In this document: piece by piece, positions 12,887 through 24,513 of the stretch
Numbering within the stretch: the first letter of the stretch is position 1
How the letters are laid out: each line of letters starts with the position of its first letter
Origin: Lindgomyces ingoldianus
Taxonomy: Eukaryota; Ascomycota; Dothideomycetes; Pleosporales; Lindgomycetaceae
Direction of reading: 5' to 3'
DNA: 64,000 nucleotides
Assembly: GCF_010093535.1 (NCBI RefSeq)
Contig: NW_022985193.1
Span: forward strand, 497,591 to 561,590
Position numbers and translations under genes: made by a program
Notes under the pieces: generated by a model
What the model was told of the DNA's origin: nothing
The model's input: the letters and a program-made list of their open reading frames with translations, nothing else
Databases searched by the model: none

Positions 12887-13134
12887 GTGGGGGAGAGAAT
12901 GAAGAAGAGGCTTAGGCGAAGCGATATGGAGAATGTGTGGTCGGATGGAGCGCAAATCGTGAAATCTGAATCAGTGTGGAATCGCGAAATGTTCAGCTCT
13001 ACTAAAGAAACAGAAAGATACATCTCCAAGCAAGAACAACGAAAATGGATTGATATAAATGGTAACAGATGCTAAACTCCTCTTCCATGCAAATGCAATC
13101 AACAGTCAATGTCAATGAGCCTTATGTTACCGGT

Positions 13135-15290
13135 TCACCTCTCGTCTTCCCTTTCTCTTAAATCTTCTATATCTTCGTCTGCTTTTACATTTTCCTGTAA
13201 TTCTCTTGCCAATGCGATACCCTCAGTTCGTCCTCTCTCGACGTCGACAAGCAGCATTATTGGGAATGGCAATCCGACCAAAACTGCCAGGAACCAGAAA
13301 GCCTGATCAAGTCAAAACCAAATCTCCTATCAAAGGCACTTTAGAAGGAGAACTTACAGGTCTAATCTCTCCATAACGATCCGTGATGGCGCCGACAATA
13401 GCGGGCCCAAATACACTACTCCCCTTATCTGTAATTGCATACAGCGCATAGAACGCCGCCTCGAACCCCGGTGGAATCAGCTCTCCAAATAAACTCCTAC
13501 AATAGCTGCTTAGTCCCCCAAGGACAAATCCATACACGGCACCCAACGGATACATCTCCCAAGGTTGCTGCAATCCAAAGCTACCAAAGTGTTGAATCAC
13601 GGGGATATAGCCAAGTAGTCCATAGAGGGGGATGATTTCGAAGAGTACAATGCAGGCTAGGATCGTGTGGCTGGGTTTGAGACCCATGTATTTGCTAATG
13701 CGGGCCCAGGTGACAGCGCCGATGATGCCGGAGACTGTAACAATAACATTAATGAGTGCTAGGGCTTCATATTTCATATGCAGAGTTGTTTTGGCAAAGA
13801 GGATGGCGGTGCCGGATACCGTCGCTATGCTATCTGAAATCATAAACCAAGCAGCGAGGAATAGGAGTACGTCTTTGAGGAGACGCGCGTGCCTGACTGT
13901 GCGGCCGAGGGATTTCCAAGAGTATGCAAAGTAGGCGAGACAGGTGCGCAAGTTCGAAGTAGCGTGCATGTGGAGTGGAGGTCCAGGGCGTGGACGAAGC
14001 CACATGGCAGAGGGGATGCTGAAGATGAACCACCATGCGCCGATGACGAAGAGGACAAGGCGGAGGCTGAAGGTTGTGGACCCAAGGGCGATTAAGATGA
14101 GGATAGAAATGGTCTGGACAAGCAGTGCGGCGATATATCCAATGGCAATTCCGTACGAGGAGATCTTTGTTGAGAGCGCCAGCTCAAGCGATGGTGCCAC
14201 CCGTGATCTAGGATCCGAGACTGTAAGATCCGCTTCCCCTCTCGAATGTGGAAGGAGCGCTGTAGTCGCGTCTGCAGCCCCATCCATCAGATTATCTTCC
14301 TCGACGAGCTCACTAGAGTACTGTGCTTCGTGAATGATAGAAGACTCATCAGATCTATCCACATCTTCATCGTCCAAGTATGACGATTCGCCTGAGTTAT
14401 ACGCATACTTTATTGTCGGATGGTTGCGTACGAGCAGGGGGAGAAAGGAGTTCAACAGTACGAAAGATGCGCCAAAGCAAGTATTGGCAATAATGGCCAA
14501 TACCGCGCCCAGTACATAGACCTTAGGAACCACGGCGATGAACAGCATCGTCGCAGTAGAGCCTATAAAAGCAAACCAAAGCAAGAAGGTCTTACGGAAC
14601 CGACCGTGGTCTGCAGCCCCAGACAGCGACAGTACCAGTAGGCATTGGATAAGGACGGACAAAGAAAAGACGTATAAAGCAAAGCTAGATGTAACGACCT
14701 CTACCCCTAGTATTCGAACGATGCATTGCGAGGGGTCTGCGCTAGGAGCCCGGAAAGCCAGGGACCGCGGGGAGGCGTGGAGACTGGCTTTGCAGGGTGT
14801 AATCCTATCTGAAAGCAAGACTCCGTTCTCGCGAGCTAGCTGCTCGAGGGTAACGGGGATGAAAGAGCCTATGAGGGATTTGGTGAGGTGGGCGCGTTGG
14901 AAGAGCTGTGAAGAGGCTTACCGATTCCGCAGACAACGAACACCTATGTATCTCTTAGTAAAAACATGTGGAGCACAAGATACCACTTGATGTTACCTCG
15001 GCTGCCCACCCGTAGCTGTAGAAGCCTGAGAGCTCCTTCTCGCTGGTCAAGCGGGTGTCTTCACCAGCATATTGTGGAGATGGTGATTGCGGATCCATGT
15101 TGTCAGTGTCCAATTCAGAGCGCTCATCTGTGACATTTTAGACACTTAGACAAACGTGACATCAGGCTAACTGACCATCGGCCTCGTTTGAAGAGCTGGG
15201 GACTGATTTTGGATGCGTGGGCGCAAACCCATCGGACTCGAGCAGACCGGGCTCTGGCTGGGAGTGAGCGTGAGGAGCTCGGGGAACCAT
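13135..15290 (-). CDS. ATG22: Vacuolar amino-acid effluxer Atg22
   Basis: Atg22 is a vacuolar membrane permease of the MFS superfamily that releases amino acids produced by autophagic breakdown. Five exons (15176-15290, 14997-15127, 14922-14943, 13358-14868, 13135-13302) give about 648 aa. The N-terminus ends in [20 protein letters not shown], continues across a 22-nt exon as [20 protein letters not shown], and about a dozen hydrophobic segments follow. A polar insert near residues 265-320 ([16 protein letters not shown]) is probably the cytosolic loop of the family. The last exon restores [20 protein letters not shown] and VERGRTEG, the usual Atg22 C-terminus. Ending at the stop near 13307 would lose this, so I spliced at 13303-13357 (CCT|GTAAGT). 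All introns are GT-AG. Confidence 0.93.
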
Positions 15291-16308
15291 CGAAGCTGGC
15301 ACGAGCAGGTCTGATTGGCGGGCTATGCTTGAGACATGACGGGGTCTAGGGAACGGCGAAGAGATGGCAGAGGGAGAGAAGAGGACGTGCCAGATACCAG
15401 ATGTCCAAGTTTATGTAGGTTCACAGGAGGGGAGATGCGATTCATAACCAGTGGGTTGGATTGGCAGAGGTGATCTCGTGTAGAGTGTGCATGGGGGGTG
15501 ATGACCACGCGAACAGAACACCTGCTCGCACTGCAAGGTCGCTGGGCAGGAAAGAGCGAGCTGACGGGTGCGTTCATAAACAGAGTTATGCGCAATTATG
15601 CAGGAACGTGGCTAGCAGCACGGGGCGAGCAGCGAGGGCTCTCTAGTGCAAAGTGCAGAGTGATTCGGCGCTTTGTTTGATGAACAAAGGCACTTGGCGG
15701 CGCGGCTGTTCTTGTAATGAGCCAAGACTGCCGCTGTTGCTGCTGCGTCAGGGCGCCCTTTCCGCTTCGACATTCCAACCTCACCACCACTGACCCCAAC
15801 TCCAACCCACGCCTTCCCCGACATCTACCCCATCTCCTCGCCTTCGAAATACCTCGCCGCATCTGCCGACGTCTCGATCGCGACGCTCCTCCCGCTTGCT
15901 GCACACGCGCAACCGGCGTCCGTCCTCTCCGCCGGTCCCATGCGAACATGAGATAACCAACCCAACAACCCTTCAACTTGCCTCGCTCACTCACTCACCA
16001 CACCTCTGTCTCGATTCCCCGCTTGCATTGCCGTACGCCTTAAGACCCCCCTCCCCCAAAGTGCCTGCATCCTTTTAGCACTCCCCACCCACCGCGCTGC
16101 CCGTTGCGACAACTACCCAGCTGGCCGCAGATTAGGCATCGGAGGCTCCGTCACCTCGCCAACTACCACCACCCAGACACTGCTCTCTGTGTAGCTCACG
16201 ATAGTGTCGGCGCATCTGCAAGCGCATCGGGAGGGAGTCGCGGGGACGGCAGTGGAGAGTAGTAGGAGCGACGCGCCCCCCAAAGCACCAGTTAACGTGC
16301 AGCAGACT
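15291..16308. promoter_or_regulatory. Divergent intergenic region ATG22/MED14
   Basis: About 1 kb between divergent starts. From 15750 to 16110 it is strongly pyrimidine-rich on the plus strand, typical of a fungal core promoter or 5' leader before MED14. No protein-like frame and no RNA gene is seen. Confidence 0.5.
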
Positions 16309-19300
16309 ATGCCAGGCCGACTCCTCATCATGAATCAGAATGGCGTGGAAGGAGCGACGGTCGCAAGAGACAGCGAGGGCCGCAGACGATCCCACGATAG
16401 CAAGCTTGTTAATGGAGAACGAAGCACTCCTCGCCCCGATGGGCCTGTTGCCGCACCTACTGCAAATGGACCTGCCGGTCTCTCCGGCGCAAACGGCCCT
16501 GCCGATAGGCCCAGCACAAACGGAGCCATGGCATCTATCACTGCTCAAATGGGCCAACTACCACCCGAGCTCCAGCACTGTGCGTCCGAGCACTATCACC
16601 CGCTATCAAAACTGCTTTCGCGTATGGCGCAGGAATGCTTCAATGACCTAGGTGAGATGCTGACCAGCATGGCCGATATCCCATCCGCCCAACCAAATGG
16701 CCTTCTCCCAAACGGTATGGGCACCCATACCGGCGTGAACAGCCTTCCGGACAACTCAGACGCCAACAGGCAGAAGAAGCTCCTGATGATGAAGTTTGCT
16801 CACGATAACAGGGGCAAGTTCATCAAAGTCCTTGTCTTATTTGAGTGGGCACGAAAGGCCTCCCGAGACATCGTGAAGATGGTCGATGTAAACCAATGGA
16901 TTCAGGAACAATTAGTTCAAGGCGATCATGTGACCTACGATATTTACCACACAAAAATGGCTTTGGCCGGCATGAGGCAACCCAACCCAGATATCAGGAC
17001 AGCTTTGGAAATATTGTCTGCGGGGAAGGCCTCATGGATACCTGATGTGAGTTTGCTCTCATTACGCGCGTGGAAACATTAATTGAACAATGGTAGCTCG
17101 GCTTTATTCCACCGGAACCCATGTCTTCGGAGAAGTCGCGAAAATTGTTAAGATATATGAACACATCCCTTGCGATTCGGCTTAACATCCATGAGACCCT
17201 CCCACGACATCTTCGAAACTGGCGCATCGCGTCGGGACGGGCGTCCTTCGTAGTACCTGGAGAATTCGAGCTCGATGCGACAGCATTCAGCGAAGATGCA
17301 TCAGACCAGTGGCATTTTATTGATATACGGCTGCTCTTCTCCCCAGCGCCAATTGTTGCGGCGGATGGACAATTCTATGCCTTCGTCAAACGGCAACTTG
17401 ACAGCATTCTCAGGCAGTCCGGCCTAAGCGCCTGCTTTGACTTTCTACATAATTTCATCTTAACACATAAGGTTTCCATTCTCAGGTCGCAAGCATTCGA
17501 CCTTCTTCGCGCCGACTGGGCTGGAGCGCTAAGAGTTGAACCGGTACATCGGTCGCTCGTTGTGCAGTATTGGTTGGATAGGCCAGGAAGAAAGAGCTGG
17601 GTCGAAATCGGATTATCAAGCGGAAGGTCAAGGAATGACAAAACTTCGTGGAGAGGATCGGGGGTAGCTTCTTTGGCAATTCGTTGGTTCCGCCAGGGGG
17701 TTGAGGTTAAGGGTATTGATCTCAAAGTGGACTGGAACAACCTGTCCATAGAGCGCATCCTCAAGCGAGTCATTGCGCTTCATGTTGCTCATCTTCTACG
17801 AAGCGCCCGAAATCAGATTACTCTCCGTCTCGCCCCCCGGTCATGGACCAAAGTCAACTCGGTACTCTCCGAGACGGAGCCTTGTGACTGTTCCCTTGAA
17901 CTGTCATTAGGAACCCTTCAGAACAAAACAAGGGTTTCGATAGACCCTGTTACTGGAAGGTTTGAGCTGCGTCCATGCACTCCGCCTACAGCGAGGGCGG
18001 AACGCGCCATAAACCAGTCAAAGGACCCCTTGGTTACTGTTAGCACCGCTCTTCCGCACCTCCTATCATCTTCATTGCAGGATCTCATCCAACAATGCGC
18101 CCACCGGCTCGGCTGGAAATCAGCTACTCGATACGCTCTAAGGGTCGATACTGTCAAGCATGCAGTCAAACTGGATGTCATGCAGTTTGCATTGTATGCC
18201 CCTCGTGGTTGGGCACCCAAAACTCCTGGCGGTATGACGACGAAGTGGGCTTTGGCTGCTGTTATAGACCCGGCTGGCGAGTCTTGGTGGATCTTCGAAC
18301 TTGGGTCTAGGGGCACGACTGTTGAATTTGCTGAACAGGTTACAACGGAAAGCTTAGGGCAGCATAAATTGCCAACCAATCAGAAGACACTCGCCAGCAT
18401 TGAGAGGATTGCAGCGCAGTTCATTTGCTTCCGCGTCACAGATCGCGCCCTACAGAAGCGGGGCATCCCGTCGTTCCTCGAACGTCAATTAGCTTTGCGA
18501 TCTATTACTCCACGATCAGGGGCTTCTCAGGCTGCTTTGCATGGTTGGGTATTGCGGTTAAGGGCTCCGGATCTACTGAACTCAAAGCCACACGACGAGC
18601 AATGGATTGAATCCGGCCTTCGAATCACATGTCATGGATTTAGAACAGACTACCGCAACGTGTGGCATATTGTGTCTGGAACTATGATCAAATCTGCAGA
18701 CATAGACATGCAGAAGCTGATGGCAGGCTCAACGCAAAAAGATATCACCTTCTCAGACAATGGAGCATTCTCGATCCTCCTGTCTACGCCGTTCGGAGAG
18801 CCAATCATCAACCAAGTCACGGCACGGTTACGAGAGATTGACCGGCTCCGCTCGTTTGCCATCACGCTGAAAAAGCGGAAAATGAAGCTTAGGGCTTCGT
18901 CGTTAGAGCAAGTTGAGTTCCAGTATGGCAAAGACTCTAAAGCGACTGTCAACTTCAATCAAAAAGGTGGGATCAAAGTGGTCTTCCAAGACACAAATCC
19001 GCATTACAGAGTTCGGACGTTTCTAAATAATATCATCAACGAGAAGAGTCCGGGGCCACCAGCTCTACGCCAGGATGACCACTCGGCATTGGACCGGTTC
19101 TGCACAACACTCATGTACACCCGCCCAATGATCCGCATCATTGATGAGCTCCAAGCCGGGAACCCCGGCAATGTGAAAGATCCTGCCATTCATGCGCATA
19201 GCATGGGTACTTATCGCTTCACGTACAACAACCCAATGTGTTCCTTTGATGTTCGCATCCGACCGAAGCAAGATGCGACGTATTGGCACATCGAGGACAA

Positions 19301-19631
19301 TGACGGGCAGGAATCCCGCCCGAGTGCCGAGCGTAATCCCAATCATAAGCGAATCGAGAGCCTAAAGACGGCGCTCCATGTGTTGTTCAGGAGCCAAGGG
19401 GAGGGCTGGATTGGTGTCCGCTCTGGCATCATTGCAGAACTCGACGGTGTACCGAATGCTTTGAAGAAGCTTCAGGAGACTGTGCTAAGTTGCGCTGTGG
19501 AAGGCGGGCCTGAGAAAAATGACAATGAGTCCTCGGCAACCCTTCCAAATGGGAAGCCAAAGCCTCCAGAGAACGGTACTATCGGTGTGGTGAACATGCA
19601 GACGCAACACGACGTCATTACAATCGATTGA
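16309..19631 (+). CDS. MED14: Mediator complex subunit 14 (Rgr1)
   Basis: MED14 is the backbone subunit joining the head, middle and tail modules of Mediator, the RNA polymerase II co-activator. Two exons (16309-17046, 17097-19631) with a 50-bp intron give about 1090 aa. After a low-complexity start, the conserved Med14 domain begins near residue 85 (PPELQHCASEHYHPLSKLLS) and includes LLMMKFAHDNRGKFIKVLVL, FEWARKASRD and, after the splice, LLRYMNTSLAIRLNIHETLP and FELDATAFSEDASDQWHFID. The C-terminal half is less conserved. An in-frame stop at 16192-16194 precedes the frame, and the first ATG after it is at 16309. A second ATG at 16330 is possible. Confidence 0.93.
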
Positions 19632-20266
19632 GAGGCCACTAAGATGATGAAGGAGACTCTTCCACCATGATCTCGAGACAACAAAGACAGTGGATTATGA
19701 TTTAGTACCTTTCCCCGTGCGCTCATGACGATGGAAGATACACAACAAAACAGTGGCGGGTTGGCATCGGAAGGGTTGTCTCATCATGGGCCTTGATCCA
19801 ATCATCTCCATTTTCGATCAGTGTTTCGTGCCTAGTTTTGGTTCTACGGATCTGGAATTTGCGGGTAGCATAATGATAGCCTCAGCCGCCAAGGATGGGA
19901 ACTTTGGCATAGGTAATTCTCTTTCCCCTCCTCGATTTGAGGGATGGGGTTTAGTTAGTTTCAGAGTGTATGAGTATGATATATGTCACAAAGGATCGTT
20001 AGGGACGATGGACGTCAGGATTCCGTGTACTGTAGATTCCGAGTTGATAACTCAAAAAGTCAAGAAGCCCTTCCGAATGATGTTAGGACTTGTATGGACA
20101 TGTGAGTGGCAAACGAGAATGTAGGAATGCATTGAAGGGATCCTTTCCCTTCCTAGCTTAGACATAACGGCTCCTCTATAAGACAGCTATGTTACAGATA
20201 GTTGGACGGCCAAGTACCCCAGCTAATGTCCAAGTCCAAGTATGCTCGGTTGCGAGGCAAAGAAGC
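19632..20266. other. Intergenic, convergent MED14/MIC26-27
   Basis: About 635 bp between convergent stops. A 123-codon frame at 19753-20124 shows no known domain and sits in what should be 3' flank, so I do not call it a gene. Confidence 0.5.
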
Positions 20267-21041
20267 TCATTTCCCCTTCTTGACCCAGTCCTCGAGCTTC
20301 TCCCGCATCTCGCCAACCTTGTCGGTAATCATTCCGACCGTCATGACCGAATGGGCCTTCCCTGTATCCCAGAACTTTTGCACCCTCGCTTTCGCCTGCA
20401 AGTGTGTTTCGGCGACAGTGGGAAATCTCTCCTCATAGGTCCACGCCAGATCTCCAACGTTCTTCATGGTCAGTGGAAGAACAGCGGAGGCGGCGCCGAT
20501 GCCGATTGCGGCGGGCACACTAGCCCTGAGCAAGATGTTACGGTTCCGTGTGACGATAGATCCAGCCATGCTGGCGACGAGCACGTAGATAACTCCGGGT
20601 AGGAGCTTCTCGTTGGATTCCTTTGGCGGGGCGAGTGAGCGGAGGGTGGATGTGAAGGAGTGCTCGAGACGGAGCGTCTTAGTCAAGGCAGCGTTGACGG
20701 CATCTTCGGCTCTGGTGGCCTGTTTATGGAGAGCACGGCGGGCACGGCCGACTTGGACGGCGAGGCGGTCGGTGGGAGTTGGTCGGTACGAGTCAAGGGA
20801 CGCGGAAGTTGATGGAGTAGGGCCGGAGGGTGTAGAGTCATCATAGATAGGCTTGCGGTTGCTCGCTGAGTCGTCTGAGAGGCGTTCTTCGGCATGGAGC
20901 TCGCGGGGAGCGGAGAAGATGATGCCAGCGCCGGCGACGGCTGCCACGACCGGGGTGACGGTGCGCTGTGAGTTGGTCAAATTAGAGCTTCAACAATGCT
21001 GCGGCTGTACATACCTTCCGCAACAGCGGTCTAAAAGCCAT
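20267..21041 (-). CDS. MICOS complex subunit of the apolipoprotein O family (Mic26/Mic27)
   Basis: Subunit of MICOS in the mitochondrial inner membrane, which shapes crista junctions; this branch (APOO/APOOL, Mic26/Mic27) binds cardiolipin. Two exons (21015-21041, 20267-20965) give about 241 aa: MAFRPLLRK joins RTVTPVVAAVAGAGIIFSAP. Features are a hydrophobic N-terminal segment after a short basic start, a charged helical middle (RARRALHKQATRAEDAVNAA) and two hydrophobic segments (GVIYVLVASMAGSIV and RASVPAAIGIGAASAVLPL) before an amphipathic C-terminus ending KLEDWVKKGK. This order fits fungal Mic27-like proteins. Mic26 and Mic27 are hard to separate by eye, so I leave the symbol empty. It starts 190 bp from the divergent OCT1 gene, also mitochondrial. 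Confidence 0.85.
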
Positions 21042-21231
21042 CGTCGACGAAATGGCGGCGCAATGGATGGGGGAGTGAGAGGTCGCTGTGTTGGACGCTC
21101 GGGACAAAAGGATGAGGTGTTGCGCTGCCCGGCCCATGCCCAGGGACCTCGTATGCATACGCCACTGCACAAAAGCCGGCATGTACCCGTCCTGCCTCTT
21201 CCTTTGCAGCAGCATTCACGCGCCCTTCGCC

Positions 21232-23610
21232 ATGCTCCAGCGTCTTGCGCGCGCGTCCCCGTCCACGCCCTGGATCTGTTCACCATGTCTGCTGCTGCAG
21301 ACGCGGCGCCGGTTCCTGAACCATGCCGCCGTGGCGACTGCCACTGCACGCGACCCAGTACCACCGCCATATGCTGCGTCCAGGCTCTACGGTCTCGGGA
21401 CCCAACATGCGCAGAAGGATGACGACACCCTGCGCAACATGTTCGACAGCGCCGACTTCTGGGCCTCCTTCTTGCACCGCTCCAAGAAGCAGCCGCCTAC
21501 GGGCATCGTAGGCAATCGCTACCTGACGCATCCGGACGGCTTTCTCGATTTCGTCACTGTCACACTGCAGCGATGCGAGGCCGTCGTGCAGAAAGTGTCG
21601 GCCGCCAATGCAATCCATGAATATAAGTCCATGGTCAAAGATCTGGACAGGCTGAGCGATCTGCTCTGTCGCGTCATCGATCTGGCCGATTTCGTGAGAG
21701 GTACCCATCCCGACCGGAACACCCAAGAAGCAGCCTCAAAAGCATACTCGATCATGTTCCAATACATGAACCAGCTTAATACGACAACCATCCTAAACGA
21801 TCAGCTGAAGAAGGCGGCGGCCATTCCAGACGTCTATGCCAGCTGGTCCGAGCAAGAGAAGGTCGTGGCGAAGATACTCATGGAGGATTTCTCAAGGAGC
21901 GCCATTGAACTCCCCGTAGGTGCTAGGCAGAAGTTTGTGGACTTGAGCAATGAGATTGCCCACGAGGGGTCTGAGTTTGTCGATCGCATGGGCCCGGAGA
22001 TGCAATATGTGAAGTTTGATAGCAAGAGAATGAAGGGATTGGAGCCGAATATGGTGCGAGCGCTGACGAATTGGGGCGAGACGAGGATCCATACCATGCA
22101 CAACGAGGCCCAGATGGCGTTAAGATATGTGGATGATGCAGATGTGCGAAGAGATATTTATATGGCTGTGCGAACAGCGAATAAGCAGAGTATTACCAGG
22201 TTGGAAACAATATTGAAGAGTCGGGCGGAGCTGGCAAAGCTCTCTGGCTACGATACATTTGCGCACTTGACGCTAGAGAACAAGATGGCAAAATCTCCCG
22301 AGGCAGTTAACCAGTTTCTGAACGCATTAATCGAGGACACCCGCCACCAGGTCAACGAAGAGCTCCAGGAATTGATGGAGCTCAAGAAGGCCGATGCTAG
22401 AAGAGACAACTTCCCTGACAGGATTAACGCTTGGGACAAATTCTATTACACTCACAAACTCATCCAGAATATGGACCACAAGCTCCGCTCTCCCGACTTT
22501 CTTTCCGCATATTTCTCCGTCGGAACGGTCATGCAAGGGCTCTCCCGGCTCTTCGATCGCTTGTACGGTATTCGTCTTGTGCCACGAGAGACACAACCTG
22601 GCGAAGTGTGGGATGATGGTGTCCGCCGGCTCGACGTTGTCTCCGACACTCACGGCCACATCGCAGTTCTTTATTGCGATCTCTTCTCTCGCGATGGCAA
22701 AACGCCGAATCCTGCCCATTTCACTCTACGCTGCTCCCGTGAGATCTCCGAATCTGAAATCGCAGAAGTCGCAACTTCTCCACACCCTTTCTCCTCCGCT
22801 GTAGAAGCTGCAACAGACGGCATGGCGGTGTCCTTCAACAAAGAAACGAATAGCTACTATCAACTTCCTACAATAGCTTTAATCTGCGACTTCCCCACAC
22901 ACTACTACCCCCGACCTACTTTGTTGAATTTCAATGATGTCCGCACCCTATTCCACGAGATGGGTCACGGACTGCACTCTTTCCTTGGCCGCACACCTCT
23001 CCAAAATGTCTCCGGAACGCGCTGCGCTACGGATTTTGCGGAACTCCCTTCTGTTCTCATGGAGCATTTTGCTTCCTGTCCCAGTGTTCTAGCTCTCTAT
23101 GCCCGACACTGGGATACAGACACCCCATTACCCATGTCTGCACTTGAACAGCGCCTGGCCATCGATGTGCGGACCCAGCCCGCAGAAACAGAAGCACAGA
23201 TTCTGCTCGCGATGCTAGACCAAGCATACCACTCCTCGCTCCCTCTCAGTTCCAACTTCAACTCCACACAAACCTACCACGACGTTTACAACGCATTCGC
23301 ATCTATCCCCGAACCGGCCGGCACGGCCTGGCAAGGCTTCTTCGGGCACCTTTTCGGCTACGGCGCTACGTATTACTCCTACCTGTTCGACCGAGCTATT
23401 GCGGGCAAAATATGGAGCGATGTATTCCAGAAGGCAGGTAAAGAAGGGAGTGTAGACAGGCGGAATGGAGAGAGGTACATGAATGAGGTGTTGAGGTGGG
23501 GCGGGGGTAGAGATGGCTGGAAGTGTATTGCAGGGGTACTTGGAGATGAGAAGTTGAAGTATGGTGGGGAGGAGGCTATGAAGGAGATCGGGAGGTGGGG
23601 GGTTAGGTAG
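21232..23610 (+). CDS. OCT1: Mitochondrial intermediate peptidase (M3 metallopeptidase)
   Basis: Matrix zinc oligopeptidase that removes an N-terminal octapeptide from imported precursors after MPP cleavage. A single exon encodes 792 aa, a usual length. The start MLQRLARASPSTPWICSP is Arg/Ser-rich without acidic residues, as expected for a presequence. The frame is open upstream to 21088, but that part is cysteine-rich and not presequence-like, so I chose 21232. The M3 zinc site is FHEMGHGLHSF (His575 and His579, HExxH), followed by the downstream glutamate region DFAELPSVLMEHFASCP. The gene is divergent from the MICOS gene. Its start is inferred; the family call is firm. Confidence 0.95.
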   Translation: MLQRLARASPSTPWICSPCLLLQTRRRFLNHAAVATATARDPVPPPYAASRLYGLGTQHAQKDDDTLRNMFDSADFWASFLHRSKKQPPTGIVGNRYLTHPDGFLDFVTVTLQRCEAVVQKVSAANAIHEYKSMVKDLDRLSDLLCRVIDLADFVRGTHPDRNTQEAASKAYSIMFQYMNQLNTTTILNDQLKKAAAIPDVYASWSEQEKVVAKILMEDFSRSAIELPVGARQKFVDLSNEIAHEGSEFVDRMGPEMQYVKFDSKRMKGLEPNMVRALTNWGETRIHTMHNEAQMALRYVDDADVRRDIYMAVRTANKQSITRLETILKSRAELAKLSGYDTFAHLTLENKMAKSPEAVNQFLNALIEDTRHQVNEELQELMELKKADARRDNFPDRINAWDKFYYTHKLIQNMDHKLRSPDFLSAYFSVGTVMQGLSRLFDRLYGIRLVPRETQPGEVWDDGVRRLDVVSDTHGHIAVLYCDLFSRDGKTPNPAHFTLRCSREISESEIAEVATSPHPFSSAVEAATDGMAVSFNKETNSYYQLPTIALICDFPTHYYPRPTLLNFNDVRTLFHEMGHGLHSFLGRTPLQNVSGTRCATDFAELPSVLMEHFASCPSVLALYARHWDTDTPLPMSALEQRLAIDVRTQPAETEAQILLAMLDQAYHSSLPLSSNFNSTQTYHDVYNAFASIPEPAGTAWQGFFGHLFGYGATYYSYLFDRAIAGKIWSDVFQKAGKEGSVDRRNGERYMNEVLRWGGGRDGWKCIAGVLGDEKLKYGGEEAMKEIGRWGVR

Positions 23611-24513
23611 CTGGGGCTTGGATAGATTCTACAGGATACGGGAGGTATGGGCTCCGGGTCTAGGTATAGGGGTTCGAGAATAGACGCTTGGGAATTATTC
23701 TTTGGGTTGCATTTCACGGCGTTTATGGTTCTACCCTACAAGCGGTTAGATAGGGACCTAAAGGAGTACTTCGTCGTTTTACACTACTAGAAGTTTCGGT
23801 CAAAGAAATTAGACTTGGGATATGGCAACACACGAGGGACATGGGCTAGACTAGACAGGTTTTCCAAACCCCATCACTTCCCACTTGGTTTCACGCATCT
23901 CGGATTCTGTGGTCTCACAAAGAATATGTGGTACAGTGAAGCGTGCACAATAGATCGACCCGCGACATGTACAAGAAGATATCACGAAGTGCAACGGCTC
24001 CCATCACATTGAGCAGTTGCACCAACAAATCAACAGGTCACAGTGGGAAACAATCAAATGCCGTCTATTGACGTTCAAACGCTAATCACTGATCCTATCT
24101 TTCTATCGCCGTGACTCGAGCATCCCGATCTATATATCCCATTCATTCGGTCAAGATCGGATCACGACATCATCAAGATATGGAGAAGAGAAATGTCTCT
24201 TGCTTAGCGCTGTGCAGGTCTCCGCGCTTCAACCCCTCTAAAATATCAGCCTTTGACCACCTCTTCATGAATAGACAGCGGTGCAATATGGTATCTCCCT
24301 TATCAATATAGTCTCAACACTTCAAGGTCTCCCATTGCACCACAAATATGTATTGGATACAGTCCGCGCACCTCGTCATAATCCCTCTAACCTATGTAGG
24401 GAATACAACTGTGTCATCCGTGTTTTCCTGTTGCCATCTGTACGGAAAATATCATGCCGTTCGAGATACAGTTTCCAACACTGGGATTGCTTTTTAGTTA
24501 GCAAGAGGAACAT
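23611..24513. other. Intergenic, convergent OCT1/TFC4
   Basis: About 900 bp between convergent stops, moderately AT-rich. It holds only short frames unlike known proteins. I see nothing else in it. Confidence 0.5.

Noticed and set aside
19753..20124. A 123-codon plus-strand frame after MED14
   Set aside because: No recognisable similarity and located in 3' flank.
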